DNA of 64,000 bases from Rickettsia sp. MEAM1 (Bemisia tabaci) (GCF_002285905.1 NZ_CP016305.1:620001-684000); one strand, 5' to 3'; shown: positions 27,630 to 38,401, numbered from the stretch's first letter. Translations and numbers: made by a program. Notes: generated by a model from the sequence alone, not told the origin.

Positions 27630-29495
27630 TTATTCAACTAATTTACCTTGTACGTAAAAATCGTATGCGGTCTGGTAAAAGCTAATAGCTTCTTCGGTAA
27701 GGTTAATAGAGTTGGGTATCTCTTCTTTTTCTTCTCCTAATAATATATAGGTTTTTGGGTGTAGTTTAGGGCTTAAAATTACTAGCTTATCGTCTTTTAA
27801 AAAGCCTAGTAACTGATAAGTGCTTATGAAAGCTCTATTTGCAGGATTATTTATTATATCCTGCCCCCATAATTTGCTTTTATATTCAAAGCCAAGCAAA
27901 CCGAAAATCGTTGGGGCTATATCTATTTGACTTGCTAGATTATCTATTTTTTTTGGTTTCAATATTTGTGGTGCGTAGATAATTAGTGGTATATGATACT
28001 TCTCTACTGGTAGTTCCGTTTTACCAGCACTTGAAGCACAATGATCGGCAGTAATAACAAAGATAGTATCGTTAAACCATTCTTTAGTTTTAGCAATTTC
28101 TAAGAACTTATTTATCGCATAATCGGTATATTTAACTGCTGCATTACGTCCACCACCTGATGGTAGATCAATCCTATTCTCAGGGAAAGTATAAGGTCGG
28201 TGGTTTGAAATAGTCATGATTAATGAGAAAAATGGTTTACCATCTTTATAGTCCGTATCAGCTTGCTCTATTGCCTTATTTAAAATATCCTCATCTGCTA
28301 CTCCCCATACATTTGCAAAGCTTATCTCTGAAGCTATTAAGTTACCTCGGTCTATTATATTATAGTGATTACCGCCAAAATAATTACGTAAATTATCAAA
28401 ATAGCTATAACCACCAAATATAAAGTTAGTGTTATATCCTTGATTCCTAAACACAGTGCCGATATTAAATAAATTATGGTTATCAGGTCTACGCACGATT
28501 GATGAACCTGGTGTTGGCGGAATCGATAAAGTTATAGCTTCAAGTCCCCGCACTGTCCTTGTACCAGTAGCGTAAATATTAGTGAAGAACATAGCTTTAT
28601 TTGTTAATTCATCCAAGTAAGGCGTAATATTATCACTATTGCCAAAGCTTTGCATGAATTTGGCACTTAAGCTTTCTACTGTAATAAAGATTACATTATA
28701 TTTTTGCTTATTTGAATTTTTAGAGGTAATAATACGCTCGATAGAGTCACCACCCACGAACTTGTCACTATTATTTTGTAAGCTATCACGTACTATGCTT
28801 AAAGCCTGCTTACTATCTATAGTGGGATAGAAACTATTATAATTTAGACTGTTATTAAGATAAGCCGAGAAAATCTCATATGGACCGTTTTTAGCAAGCT
28901 CTTCTGCATATTTATTAGAGTGGAAATTTAGTTTTTCAGGGCTATAAGATTTAAACTCAATAAAACTAATTGCAGCTAGAATAATTGCTGTAGCTAAACA
29001 ACATTTTCTATTTATATTATATGCTGCATCAATAACAGCTTTTCGCAAGATATAGGTAGTAATAGCACTAACTATTAGAATTCCGCTAATAATCTCTATA
29101 TAGGGCATAGATTCTTTAACTGTGCCGATAATTTCATGAGTATATACTAGATAATCAACGGCAATAAAATTAAAGCGAGTACCGAACTCATCCCAAAAAG
29201 TAAGTTCAGCTGCTGTAATAAAGATTAGTGAAGCAATAAAACCACAGTAAAATAAGTAACAAAGCGGCGTGTAGACTAGCCTAAACCTTGATAATGCTAA
29301 GTTTCCCAGCAATATTAAAACTAACATTACAGGTAAAAAATAAGCCGCAGAAATAAAATCATTAATTAAACCAAAAATGAACACTAATGGCAATTCTATA
29401 AACGAAACTTGTTTGTAGAATAACGCATATGTGCATAGAGCTATTCTAGTGATTGTTTGAAATATTAAGTAAGTCTTAGCAGTTAGTAATTTCAT
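27630..29495 (-). CDS. MdoB/LtaS-family membrane phosphoglycerol or phosphoethanolamine transferase (sulfatase fold)
   Basis: 621 aa: five N-terminal membrane helices (to about residue 170), then a periplasmic alkaline-phosphatase-superfamily domain. FITVESLSAKF carries the metal-binding Glu, ATGTRTVRGLEA the catalytic Thr, and ITADHCASSAGKTELPVEKYHIPL the Asp-His and distal His metal ligands. The family transfers phosphoglycerol (LtaS, OpgB/MdoB) or related groups to envelope glycans. A Gram-negative context favours an OpgB-like role; the substrate is unknown. Confidence 0.8.
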   Translation of the reverse strand: MKLLTAKTYLIFQTITRIALCTYALFYKQVSFIELPLVFIFGLINDFISAAYFLPVMLVLILLGNLALSRFRLVYTPLCYLFYCGFIASLIFITAAELTFWDEFGTRFNFIAVDYLVYTHEIIGTVKESMPYIEIISGILIVSAITTYILRKAVIDAAYNINRKCCLATAIILAAISFIEFKSYSPEKLNFHSNKYAEELAKNGPYEIFSAYLNNSLNYNSFYPTIDSKQALSIVRDSLQNNSDKFVGGDSIERIITSKNSNKQKYNVIFITVESLSAKFMQSFGNSDNITPYLDELTNKAMFFTNIYATGTRTVRGLEAITLSIPPTPGSSIVRRPDNHNLFNIGTVFRNQGYNTNFIFGGYSYFDNLRNYFGGNHYNIIDRGNLIASEISFANVWGVADEDILNKAIEQADTDYKDGKPFFSLIMTISNHRPYTFPENRIDLPSGGGRNAAVKYTDYAINKFLEIAKTKEWFNDTIFVITADHCASSAGKTELPVEKYHIPLIIYAPQILKPKKIDNLASQIDIAPTIFGLLGFEYKSKLWGQDIINNPANRAFISTYQLLGFLKDDKLVILSPKLHPKTYILLGEEKEEIPNSINLTEEAISFYQTAYDFYVQGKLVE

Positions 29496-29547
29496 TGATT
29501 TTGTTTTAAATTGTTGATTCTATAATTTTTATATGTCATTCCAAACT

Positions 29548-31797
29548 TTACCTTTCCGGTAATAATATCTCTCTTTTACCTGTATGATTCGGTGGGGAGA
29601 CTATCCCTTCTTTTTCCATTTTCTCAACTAAATTGGCAGCTTTGTTATAACCGATTCTAAGCGATCTTTGAATATAGCTAATGGAAGATTTTCGTTCATC
29701 ACGTACTATCTGCACGGCTCTTTTATAAAGTACTTCATCTGATGTGCCATCACCGATATCAATACTACTATCATCTTCATCAGGTTGCTCTGTTACAGCA
29801 GATATATATTCTGGTGTGCCTGTTTCTTTTAAATATTCCGTAATTTGCTCGATCTCAGATTCGTTAACAAAAGGTCCGTGTACCCTTGTAATTTTAGAGG
29901 TATTGCCCATAAATAGCATATCACCCATACCAAGTAACTGCTCTGAACCCTGTTCGCCTAAGATAGTTCGGCTATCGATTTTAGAGGTAACCTTAAAGCT
30001 GATACGGCTTGGGAAGTTAGCCTTGATAACACCGGTAATAACGTCAACAGATGGTCTTTGCGTTGCCATAATAATATGGATGCCGGCAGCTCTTGCCATT
30101 TGAGCTAAACGCTGTATCAACATCTCGATATCTTTACCGGCAACCAGCATTAAATCAGCCATCTCATCAACAATCACCACTATGAACGGCAGCTTTTCCA
30201 TATTCATCGCCACAGTTTCATAAATAGGTCTGCCGGTTTCAGGATCAAAGCCTGTTTGAATTGACTTCTCAATTATTCTTCCCTCTTTAACTACTTCCTG
30301 AATCTTAGTATTATAGCCAGCAATATTCTTAACACCGATATTGCTCATCATTCTATAGCGGTTTTCCATTTCTTTAACTGCCCATTTCAGTGCCACCACT
30401 GCTTTAGCCGGTTCAGTTACCACGGGCGTTAATAAATGCGGTATTCCGTCATAAGCTGATAGCTCAAGCATTTTCGGGTCAATCATGATAAAGCGACACT
30501 CTTCAGGGGTATAGCGATATAACAGCGAAACGATCATAGCGTTAATTCCCACCGATTTACCTGAACCGGTTGTCCCTGCAACAAGCAAGTGCGGCATTTT
30601 GGCAAGATCGGCGATAAGCGGTTTACCTGCCAAATCTTTACCTAAGACTAAAGGCAATAAAGTAGATGTATCTTGATATTCCGGTGTTGCTATAAGCTCT
30701 TTCAAGCAAAAAAATTCTCGCTGCTTATTAGGTAGCTCAATACCAAGCACATTTTTACCAGGTACTACCGCAATCCTTGTCGATAGGGCTGAGAGCGAGC
30801 GAGCTATATCATCGGATAACCCTACTACTCTTGAGGTTTTAGTGCCTGCTGCCGGTTCAAACTCATATAAAGTTACTACCGGACCTTGGCTTATATTAAT
30901 TATTTGTCCTTTCACACCAAAATCATTTAGCACAGTTAGCAATTCTTCGGCTTTTTGCTTTAATTCTGACGATGAAGCACCTTTTATATGATGATTTTCA
31001 GGGTTACGAAGTAAAGAAATTGGTGGCAGTGCTGCTGTTTCATTTTGAGAGATTTTAGGAGCAGCAGGTTTATTAAAGAATTTTATAGGATTTACAGGGG
31101 CTGGTTTAGCCATAATATGCTTTGGCTCTTCTATAAATCTTATTTTTTCGCTTACCAGTTTTGTATAAGAAGGGGTAATCTTTATTTTATTATTTGCTTT
31201 ACCGGAAAATAATTTTGGCAAAGTTAATTGTGAAAATAGATTATAGAAAAAAGTTTGTATTTTATATGCTAAGAATTTACCTAATTTAATGATAAAGCTG
31301 CTTAAAGAAGTAAATTTAATTTCAAATAAAACAACAAATATAATAAATGTAAAAAATACTAATAATAAATGAAGCTGATTTGTGAATTGTTTAAGAAAAT
31401 GAAAAATAATTATACCAGCTGCTCCGCCACCATTAGAGGGCACGAATTCTAAATTAAAATTAGATAGTAAAGCTGCGGTGCTGAAAAGAGCAAGTAGCAT
31501 TACCGATATACGGATAAAGGATTTGTGATATTTCTGTTGCCAACAATTCTTCCCCCAAATAAAACAAGAAAGCGGTATTATAAAAGCTGCCACCCCAAAA
31601 AATTGATATAAAAAATCAGATAGATAAGAACCAAAAATCCCTAATAAATTATTAGTATATCCAGTTGTTGCCGAATTAAAAGACGGGTCATCAAGCTTAT
31701 ATGATATAAGCATCGAAATAGTAGCAAGCCCGATTATTCCTAAAATAACAGCTTGTACTTTACTATTTGAAAGAAATTTGTTTACGTAGTATAGCAT
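29548..31797 (-). CDS. ftsK: DNA translocase FtsK
   Basis: 749 aa. Four N-terminal membrane helices (about 15-160) anchor it at the septum; a short linker follows, then the RecA-like motor with Walker [12 protein letters not shown], Walker [12 protein letters not shown] and [12 protein letters not shown]. The C-terminal winged-helix gamma domain ([20 protein letters not shown]) recognises orienting DNA motifs. It pumps DNA during chromosome segregation and activates XerCD at dif. In a chromosome scrambled by IS-mediated inversions, the polarity of those motifs would be disturbed. Confidence 0.95.
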   Translation of the reverse strand: MLYYVNKFLSNSKVQAVILGIIGLATISMLISYKLDDPSFNSATTGYTNNLLGIFGSYLSDFLYQFFGVAAFIIPLSCFIWGKNCWQQKYHKSFIRISVMLLALFSTAALLSNFNLEFVPSNGGGAAGIIIFHFLKQFTNQLHLLLVFFTFIIFVVLFEIKFTSLSSFIIKLGKFLAYKIQTFFYNLFSQLTLPKLFSGKANNKIKITPSYTKLVSEKIRFIEEPKHIMAKPAPVNPIKFFNKPAAPKISQNETAALPPISLLRNPENHHIKGASSSELKQKAEELLTVLNDFGVKGQIINISQGPVVTLYEFEPAAGTKTSRVVGLSDDIARSLSALSTRIAVVPGKNVLGIELPNKQREFFCLKELIATPEYQDTSTLLPLVLGKDLAGKPLIADLAKMPHLLVAGTTGSGKSVGINAMIVSLLYRYTPEECRFIMIDPKMLELSAYDGIPHLLTPVVTEPAKAVVALKWAVKEMENRYRMMSNIGVKNIAGYNTKIQEVVKEGRIIEKSIQTGFDPETGRPIYETVAMNMEKLPFIVVIVDEMADLMLVAGKDIEMLIQRLAQMARAAGIHIIMATQRPSVDVITGVIKANFPSRISFKVTSKIDSRTILGEQGSEQLLGMGDMLFMGNTSKITRVHGPFVNESEIEQITEYLKETGTPEYISAVTEQPDEDDSSIDIGDGTSDEVLYKRAVQIVRDERKSSISYIQRSLRIGYNKAANLVEKMEKEGIVSPPNHTGKREILLPER

Positions 31798-32214
31798 TAA
31801 ATACTTATTGATAAAAATTTACTATAACATACTATTTTGAAGTAAATTAAACAAGAAAATTTACACCTTGGAGAAAAATGTTATACTAGGGACAATTACA
31901 ATCGTCATTGCGAAGAGATTATGTCATTCCCGCGGAGGCGGGAATCCAGAAAAAATTATAAATACAGCAAATTTTTAAAACTAAAAGCTCGATTTCTCTC
32001 GCTTTATGCTGGATTCCCGCCTCCGCGGGAATGACATGGTACAAGTTTTTCGATCTACGCAACAATACCACGCGGGCAATGCTGTAGCTAGGATGAAACC
32101 AATTTTATAACTAATAAAACTACTTCCATACTTACTTTACCCTTTACCCTCACAAAGTTATTGTTTGTTTTACTTTTTGTGATTATTATCGCATAGAAAA
32201 TTAACTTAAGTTCT
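31798..32214. repeat. intergenic region with a perfect 29-bp inverted repeat
   Basis: Arms 31921-31949 and 32009-32037 are exact complements (they contain CCCGCGGAGGCGGG) and enclose a 59-bp AT-rich loop. Adjacent are GTCATTGCGAAGAG and CGCGGGCAATGC units. It separates the divergent ftsK and SSS-kinase genes; no gene is seen. Confidence 0.75.
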
Positions 32215-34965
32215 ATGCCAAATATAGACATTCTTATTTTTACTAGTTTTTTAGCGATTAATTTAATCGTTGGATTTGCGGATATTAAAAATATAAAGAA
32301 TATTCGGGAATATGCGATTGGGAAAAGAAATTTCTCGACCGGTACGATAGTTGCAACCCTAATTGCTACTTGGATCGGCACTAGTACTTTCCTAATCGAT
32401 AATTCACGAATATATACTGACGGGTTGTTTTACCTGCTTCCTAGCATACTTGGTAGTGTTGTTAGTTGGCTATTAATTGCCTATTTTCTTGCTCCTCGTT
32501 TCGAACATTTTTTAGGCAGTATGTCAGTAGCCGAAATAATGGGGGAGGCTTACGGCAATAAAGTTCGTGGTCTTACCTCTATTGTTAGCATATTAATGGC
32601 TATAGGCAGGATTGCCATTCAGTTTCATATAGCTAGTTTAGTGCTGGAGTTATTTTTTGGTATTTCAAATTTTTACGTAGATTTATTTTTAGCAACTTTC
32701 ATAATAAGCTATTCGGCTTTCGGCGGCGTTAAATCGGTTACTTTTACTGAAGCCGTACAGTTTTTTACCTATAGTGCCGTTATTCCGGTAATAGGGATTA
32801 TAGTGTGGAATGTTTTTAGCGATCTGGCTATTTCTATCGACTCAAATGTGCAGCATCATCTTACCGATTTAGGTATGGTATTTAATTATACGAACCCTAA
32901 ATTTTGGATATCCTTAAATATCTTTATATATTTTGCGATTCCATCGCTTGGTCCTTCGATTTTTCAAAGAATATTGATGGCAAAGGACATACACCAGATA
33001 TCAAGAACCTTTTTTATTTCAGCAATTATTTGCCTTTGTTTATCTGTCTTATTCATTTGGATTGCGATATTATTGCTTTCCCAAAATGCTGTCGATAGTA
33101 GTCAATTATTTTCTCAGATTACTAAAAGCTATATAGGATTTAAAGGCTTAATAGTTGGCGTTATTATGGCAATGATAATCTCAAGCACTAACTCTTATAT
33201 TAACGTTGCAACAGTAAGCTTGATGTATGATATCTGTAAAAAAACCTCGCTGCGATATAGCTATGTAACTGCGATTATCATAGGCTTGATAGGGTTCGTT
33301 ATCTCACTTTATACGAAAGACCTAATTAATATATTCTTATTACTCACCAGCATCTATTTACCTATAATTACCTTGCCGTTGATTCTCTTAATATACGGCT
33401 TTAAATCAACTGCTAAAACCTTTTTTATCGGTGCGGTAGCAGCATTATTAACAATCATAGCATGGCAATTATTTTCTTTAAGGCAAATTATAGGGATTTA
33501 TCCAATCTTGCCGGCTGCGATCATAAACTTAATCTTTTTCCTTGGTAGTCATTATATTTTAAAACAGCCAGGCGGTTTTGGTTCGTTAAAAGAGCCGCTG
33601 AGCGTAAGGCTGATAAAGCAAGAGCGAAGAAGAAGATTCTTGGGTTTATTTCGCTTAATCAAGAATTTTAATCCTTTGATATACTGGAATAATACATTAC
33701 CACGCCAAGAAATCACTTATAGCTATGTTGGGATATTTATTTTAATCTCTATCTTTTCATCCTTATATCTTACGCCTAACAGTAGGATAATGAACCATCT
33801 AAATATATATAATATCATTTATCACTGTACGCTTGTAACTTCTGCAATACTTATCACTTATCCGTTATGGCCTTTGAGGTTTCAGAAGAAATATATCATA
33901 TCCTTATTCTGGTTTGTTGCTAATTTCGGGATATTGATATTTTTTAGTAGTTTGCTTGTTTTATCAAGCAATTTCTATCAATTACAATTGATGAGTTTAA
34001 TAATTAACCTACTAATAATTGCGACATTGTTTAGATGGAATACTACTTTAGTTATGACTATTATTGGCGTATTTGCTAGCATAGAGTTTTATAAATATTT
34101 TATGGATGAGAAGCTGTTAATTAATATAGATAGCTTCCAGTTCAAAGTGATATATTTCCTTACTTTATTCAGTGGGTTGTTAATCGTTTTCTTAAGACCA
34201 AGGCAAGAGCAGGAAAGATTAATTAACCTAAAAAATACTCATTTAGGGGATAGGGTTAGTTTTAGAGAGCAGGAACTAGAGAAATTACTTGATTTAAAAC
34301 ATGAATTTTTACGTAATATAAACCATGAAATAAATACGCCGCTAACTGGTATTATTAGCCTTGGTGAAACTTTATGGGCTAATTACGATAGATTTAGTGA
34401 TGATCAACGCCGTAATGCAGTAGAGATAATAGCTAAAAGCTCTAGTAGGTTAAATAGTTTGATAGGCAATATCTTAGATTTCTCAAAACTATCTAGTCTT
34501 GGTTATGAGTTAAAAAAAGAAAGCATAAATTTAAGCGAGCTATTGCATGAGCGAATAAAAATATGTAAGAAATTATATTTGAACAATAAGAAGTTAGAAT
34601 TTATATCTGAGATTGAAGAAAATATAGTGCTTAAATGCGATCCTCATTATATTAGCCATACATTCGATAATTTGATAATTAACGCTATTAGCTATTGTAA
34701 TGACGGTATAATAAAAATTGATTTACAAAAGCAAGAAAATAATATTTTATTTACTATCAAAGATGATGGAATAGGCGTTCCAAAAGAGGAACTACAAACT
34801 ATATTCGGTGTGTTCGTCGTAAGCTCGAAAACCCGAACACCTGCGGGTGGTAGAGGAATGGGGCTTGCCTTGTGTAAAAAGGTAATAGAGCTGCATGGTG
34901 GAAAAATCTGGGCAGAAAATGACAAACAGGGGAAGACGACTTTTGTTTTTACTATGCCCCTTTAA
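32215..34965 (+). CDS. sodium:solute symporter-histidine kinase fusion (CbrA-like)
   Basis: 916 aa. The first ~450 residues are an SSS-family transporter (about 13 helices; FGGVKSVTFTEAVQFF is typical). More membrane helices follow to about 660. A kinase module comes next: H-box LKHEFLRNINHEINTPLTG with phospho-His near 704, N-box NAISYC, G1 DDGIGVP and G2 GRGMGLALCKK. There is no receiver domain. Such proteins may sense solute while transporting it. The partner regulator is not adjacent; candidates in the window are NtrX and the OmpR-type regulator. Confidence 0.88.
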   Translation: MPNIDILIFTSFLAINLIVGFADIKNIKNIREYAIGKRNFSTGTIVATLIATWIGTSTFLIDNSRIYTDGLFYLLPSILGSVVSWLLIAYFLAPRFEHFLGSMSVAEIMGEAYGNKVRGLTSIVSILMAIGRIAIQFHIASLVLELFFGISNFYVDLFLATFIISYSAFGGVKSVTFTEAVQFFTYSAVIPVIGIIVWNVFSDLAISIDSNVQHHLTDLGMVFNYTNPKFWISLNIFIYFAIPSLGPSIFQRILMAKDIHQISRTFFISAIICLCLSVLFIWIAILLLSQNAVDSSQLFSQITKSYIGFKGLIVGVIMAMIISSTNSYINVATVSLMYDICKKTSLRYSYVTAIIIGLIGFVISLYTKDLINIFLLLTSIYLPIITLPLILLIYGFKSTAKTFFIGAVAALLTIIAWQLFSLRQIIGIYPILPAAIINLIFFLGSHYILKQPGGFGSLKEPLSVRLIKQERRRRFLGLFRLIKNFNPLIYWNNTLPRQEITYSYVGIFILISIFSSLYLTPNSRIMNHLNIYNIIYHCTLVTSAILITYPLWPLRFQKKYIISLFWFVANFGILIFFSSLLVLSSNFYQLQLMSLIINLLIIATLFRWNTTLVMTIIGVFASIEFYKYFMDEKLLINIDSFQFKVIYFLTLFSGLLIVFLRPRQEQERLINLKNTHLGDRVSFREQELEKLLDLKHEFLRNINHEINTPLTGIISLGETLWANYDRFSDDQRRNAVEIIAKSSSRLNSLIGNILDFSKLSSLGYELKKESINLSELLHERIKICKKLYLNNKKLEFISEIEENIVLKCDPHYISHTFDNLIINAISYCNDGIIKIDLQKQENNILFTIKDDGIGVPKEELQTIFGVFVVSSKTRTPAGGRGMGLALCKKVIELHGGKIWAENDKQGKTTFVFTMPL

Positions 34966-35109
34966 TGTCATACCGCGAGCTTGTAGCGGTATCCAAAAAA
35001 ACAATAAAAAATACTAATTTTATTAGTATTTTTAACTGGCTCTAGTTCATAAATCACGGGATGACAGCGGGGAGAATGATCCATGCAGGCAATGCCGTCA
35101 CGGGACGAC
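34966..35109. repeat. compound palindromic repeat
   Basis: AT hairpin AATACTAATTTTATTAGTATT near 35008-35030, followed by a TAAATCACGGGATGACAG end. Lies immediately after the kinase stop and may terminate it. Confidence 0.65.
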
Positions 35110-35155
35110 AACTAAACAACCCTCAGCTATAAGCTGAGGGGTTATAAAGTGGAAT
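35110..35155 (-). mobile_element. IS200-like right-end fragment (46 bp)
   Basis: The terminal CCCTCAGCTATAAGCTGAGGG hairpin and the tnpA stop region, cut by copy G. Confidence 0.88.
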
Positions 35156-36016
35156 GGCACCGTCAAGTTAAGTAAATTAGTGTCACAAAGTACTATATTT
35201 TTAGATTTCAGACAGCAAGAAGTCTTTGAGTAGCTTCATCCCAAATGGATTTAGCGGACGCAAATGCAATTCTTTGCTCAGATGCTGTTTTAGTATATCT
35301 TCCAACATTTACAGCAAATATATTTCTGACTTTTCCCATCAGTGATAATGTACATTGTGCTGAATTAGGATGCTTAAATTTAATCAGTATCTTCTCTTTT
35401 CTCCTAGTTGGCTGATGGGCATTCTCAATCCGATTATTTAGTCTTTTATCGGTACGATGCTTAGTCCTAGGACACATATACCTAACTGGTTTAATGTAGC
35501 TTTTTAGCTTATCAGTCACAATAACCCTTGGACATGGATAATTACCCAATAATCTTGATAAAAAGCGAATAGCTGATTTCTTGTTACGACGCTTCTGCAG
35601 TAATACTTCTAATTCATGTCCCTCAGAGTCAACAGCTCTCCATAATATGAATACTTCACCTTTGATCTTGATATTCATCTCATCCAAATGCCATTTATCA
35701 GTTGGCTTTCGCTCTCTCTTACTAATAACATCTTGAAAATAAACTACAAACTTATAACACCAAAACCTTACAGTCTCATGACTTAATATAATACCTCGAT
35801 AAGCCATCTGCTCTTGAACATCTCGGTAACTATTATTAAAGCGATGATATAACCATACTGTATGGCTAATAATGCTTGCTGGAAAACGATGTCTATTCGG
35901 GGCTTGAGTAATATGCATAGCGGTAAAATCTAGGATAAATTGTTACTGCTATTCTATAAATCATTCCCTGTAATTGCTCAATACTTAATTTATACCTCCC
36001 TTAACTTGACGGTGCC
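35156..36016 (-). mobile_element. IS6-like full copy G
   Basis: 861 bp, intact ends. Unlike the other pairs, its left end abuts the right part of a plus-strand copy (36017-36461), the complementary class of junction. Confidence 0.95.
35208..35918 (-). CDS. IS6-family-like transposase (copy G)
   Basis: 236 aa, identical to the copy A protein. Confidence 0.92.
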   Translation of the reverse strand: MHITQAPNRHRFPASIISHTVWLYHRFNNSYRDVQEQMAYRGIILSHETVRFWCYKFVVYFQDVISKRERKPTDKWHLDEMNIKIKGEVFILWRAVDSEGHELEVLLQKRRNKKSAIRFLSRLLGNYPCPRVIVTDKLKSYIKPVRYMCPRTKHRTDKRLNNRIENAHQPTRRKEKILIKFKHPNSAQCTLSLMGKVRNIFAVNVGRYTKTASEQRIAFASAKSIWDEATQRLLAV

Positions 36017-36461
36017 CTGCAGAAGCGTCGTAACAAGAAATCAGCTATTCGCTTTTTATCAAGATTATTGGGTAATTATCCATGTCCAAGGGTTATTGTG
36101 ACTGATAAGCTAAAAAGCTACATTAAACCAGTTAGGTATATGTGTCCTAGGACTAAGCATCGTACCGATAAAAGACTAAATAATCGGATTGAGAATGCCC
36201 ATCAGCCAACTAGGAGAAAAGAGAAGATACTGATTAAATTTAAGCATCCTAATTCAGCACAATGTACATTATCACTGATGGGAAAAGTCAGAAATATATT
36301 TGCTGTAAATGTTGGAAGATATACTAAAACAGCATCTGAGCAAAGAATTGCATTTGCGTCCGCTAAATCCATTTGGGATGAAGCTACTCAAAGACTTCTT
36401 GCTGTCTGAAATCTAAAAATATAGTACTTTGTGACACTAATTTACTTAACTTGACGGTGCC
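36017..36461 (+). mobile_element. IS6-like copy, right 445 bp only
   Basis: Matches bases 417-861 of the element. The transposase remnant (36068-36409 if begun at an internal start) keeps Asp136 and Glu165 but not Asp79. The right terminal repeat overlaps the 3' end of map. Confidence 0.93.
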
Positions 36462-37246
36462 AGTTTAACATATGGAGGATGATCTAATTTTTTAGGGGAT
36501 AATGTAAATATTTCAAAACCGTCTTTAATAACGCCTATAGTATGCTCAAATTGTGCTGATAAAGACTTGTCACGTGTGGTAACTGTCCAACCATCAAGGC
36601 TACTTAATATAGTATCATATCCGCCGGCATTTACCATTGGCTCAACAGTAAAAAACATACCTTCTTCTAAAATAATTCCTGTTCCGCTGCGACCATAATT
36701 TAATATTGATGGCTCATCATGAAACACGCGACCGATCCCATGACCAGTATAATCTCTAACCACAGAATAATTATGCTTCTCAGCATAGCTTTGAATAGCA
36801 TGACCTATATCACCGAGCCTTGCCCCTGGTTTTACTACCTCGATTCCTTTCATCATCGCATCATAAGTTACTTGAATAAGGCGTTTTGGTTTTATTGCTA
36901 CATCGCCAACATAATACATACGGCTAGTGTCACCATACCAACCATCTAAAATTACTGTAACATCAATATTTATTATATCACCATTTCGTAATGGCTTATC
37001 GTTTGGAATGCCGTGACAAACTACGTGATTTATCGAGGTGCAAATAGATTTCGGGAAACCTTTATAATTTAAAGGGGCAGGAATGGCATTATTCGAAATA
37101 ATAAAATTATGACAAAGATCGTTTAAACTATTTGTAGTAACGCCTGGCTTTACATGCGGTTCTATAAAATCAAGTGTTTCAGCAGCTAACCTGCCAGCTG
37201 CCCGCATTTTCTCAAAATCTTTCTCGGAATGAATTTTTATGGTCAT
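36446..37246 (-). CDS. map: type I methionine aminopeptidase
   Basis: 266 aa. Removes the N-terminal Met from nascent proteins; essential in most bacteria. Metal ligands are visible: Asp95 (INIDVT), Asp106 (YGDTSR), His169 (YTGHGIG), Glu202 (VEPM) and Glu234 (FEHT). The IS6-like right end supplies the last codons and the stop: native sequence ends about HPPYVKL, followed by APSS. The catalytic domain is complete, so the insertion at the very end was probably tolerated. Confidence 0.95.
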   Translation of the reverse strand: MTIKIHSEKDFEKMRAAGRLAAETLDFIEPHVKPGVTTNSLNDLCHNFIISNNAIPAPLNYKGFPKSICTSINHVVCHGIPNDKPLRNGDIINIDVTVILDGWYGDTSRMYYVGDVAIKPKRLIQVTYDAMMKGIEVVKPGARLGDIGHAIQSYAEKHNYSVVRDYTGHGIGRVFHDEPSILNYGRSGTGIILEEGMFFTVEPMVNAGGYDTILSSLDGWTVTTRDKSLSAQFEHTIGVIKDGFEIFTLSPKKLDHPPYVKLAPSS

Positions 37247-37285
37247 TTATCGTCATGTTATACTATGTGTTCTCTATAAAACTAT

Positions 37286-37315
37286 ATTATAACATAGTTT
37301 TTTAAAAGGTGTAAA
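37286..37315 (-). promoter_or_regulatory. putative promoter of map
   Basis: Minus strand TTTACA (37310-37315), 18-bp spacer, TATAAT (37286-37291), giving a leader of about 35 nt before the map ATG. Confidence 0.5.
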
Positions 37316-37321
37316 TTCTAT

Positions 37322-37386
37322 TTACCTTATATTCTCTAAGTGAGCTTTTAAGAATTCAGGAGCAAAATCTGCTCCATTAGACCAAG
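37322..37386 (-). pseudogene. 3' fragment of an IS-split gene upstream of map
   Basis: An open frame from the IS border reads WSNGADFAPEFLKAHLENIR-stop. The fragment at 38340-38401 on the far side of the IS cluster has the same strand and order, so both may be ends of one gene that lost its middle. Not identified. Confidence 0.45.
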
Positions 37387-37443
37387 GGCACCGTCAAGTT
37401 AAGGGAGGTATAAATTAAGTATTGAGCAATTACAGGGAATGAT
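37387..37443 (+). mobile_element. IS6-like left-end fragment (57 bp)
   Basis: Bases 1-57 of the element, abutted by an inverted right-end fragment. Confidence 0.9.
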
Positions 37444-37478
37444 GGCACCGTCAAGTTAAGTAAATTAGTGTCACAAAG
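37444..37478 (-). mobile_element. IS6-like right-end fragment (35 bp)
   Basis: Bases 861-827 of a minus-strand copy, cut at CACAAAG where copy H begins. The cut point is the same as at 5106-5140. Confidence 0.9.
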
Positions 37479-38339
37479 GGCACCGTCAAGTTAAGTAAAT
37501 TAGTATCACAAAGTACTATATTTTTAGATTTCAGACAGCAAGAAGTCTTTGAGTAGCTTCATCCCAAATGGATTTAGCGGACGCAAATGCAATTCTTTGC
37601 TCAGATGCTGTTTTAGTATATCTTCCAACATTTACAGCAAATATATTTCTGACTTTTCCCATCAGTGATAATGTACATTGTGCTGAATTAGGATGCTTAA
37701 ATTTAATCAGTATCTTCTCTTTTCTCCTAGTTGGCTGATGGGCATTCTCAATCCGATTATTTAGTCTTTTATCGGTACGATGCTTAGTCCTAGGACACAT
37801 ATACCTAACTGGTTTAATGTAGCTTTTTAGCTTATCAGTCACAATAACCCTTGGACATGGATAATTACCCAATAATCTTGATAAAAAGCGAATAGCTGAT
37901 TTCTTGTTACGACGCTTCTGCAGTAATACTTCTAATTCATGTCCCTCAGAGTCAACAGCTCTCCATAATATGGATACTTCACCTTTGATCTTGATATTCA
38001 TCTCATCCAAATGCCATTTATCAGTTGGCTTTCGCTCTCTCTTACTAATAACATCTTGAAAATAAACTACAAACTTATAACACCAAAACCTTACAGTCTC
38101 ATGACTTAATATAATACCTCGATAAGCCATCTGCTCTTGAACATCTCGGTAACTATTATTAAAGCGATGATATAACCATACTGTATGGCTAATAATGCTT
38201 GCTGGAAAACGATGTCTATTCGGGGCTTGAGTAATATGCATAGCGGTAAAATCTAGGATAAATTGTTACTGCTATTCTATAAATCATTCCCTGTAATTGC
38301 TCAATACTTAATTTATACCTCCCTTAACTTGACGGTGCC
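37479..38339 (-). mobile_element. IS6-like full copy H
   Basis: 861 bp, intact ends. It is the third element in a nested series, showing at least two successive insertions at this site. Its right end has the GTATCAC variant shared with copies A, C and I. Confidence 0.95.
37531..38241 (-). CDS. IS6-family-like transposase (copy H)
   Basis: 236 aa with one change from copy A: GEVSILWR for GEVFILWR, in the strand after Asp79. Confidence 0.92.
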   Translation of the reverse strand: MHITQAPNRHRFPASIISHTVWLYHRFNNSYRDVQEQMAYRGIILSHETVRFWCYKFVVYFQDVISKRERKPTDKWHLDEMNIKIKGEVSILWRAVDSEGHELEVLLQKRRNKKSAIRFLSRLLGNYPCPRVIVTDKLKSYIKPVRYMCPRTKHRTDKRLNNRIENAHQPTRRKEKILIKFKHPNSAQCTLSLMGKVRNIFAVNVGRYTKTASEQRIAFASAKSIWDEATQRLLAV

Positions 38340-38401
38340 CCTGCTTTTCCTACCCCTAATATGTAAGAATTTTTTTGTTTTAAATTGTTATCATGATTCA
38401 T
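38340..38401 (-). pseudogene. 5' fragment of an IS-split gene
   Basis: ATG at 38401 opens MNHDNNLKQKNSYILGVGKA and enters the IS after about 20 codons. The ILGVGKAG segment resembles the first glycine-rich loop of a Rossmann-type fold, but the family is not established. Confidence 0.45.
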
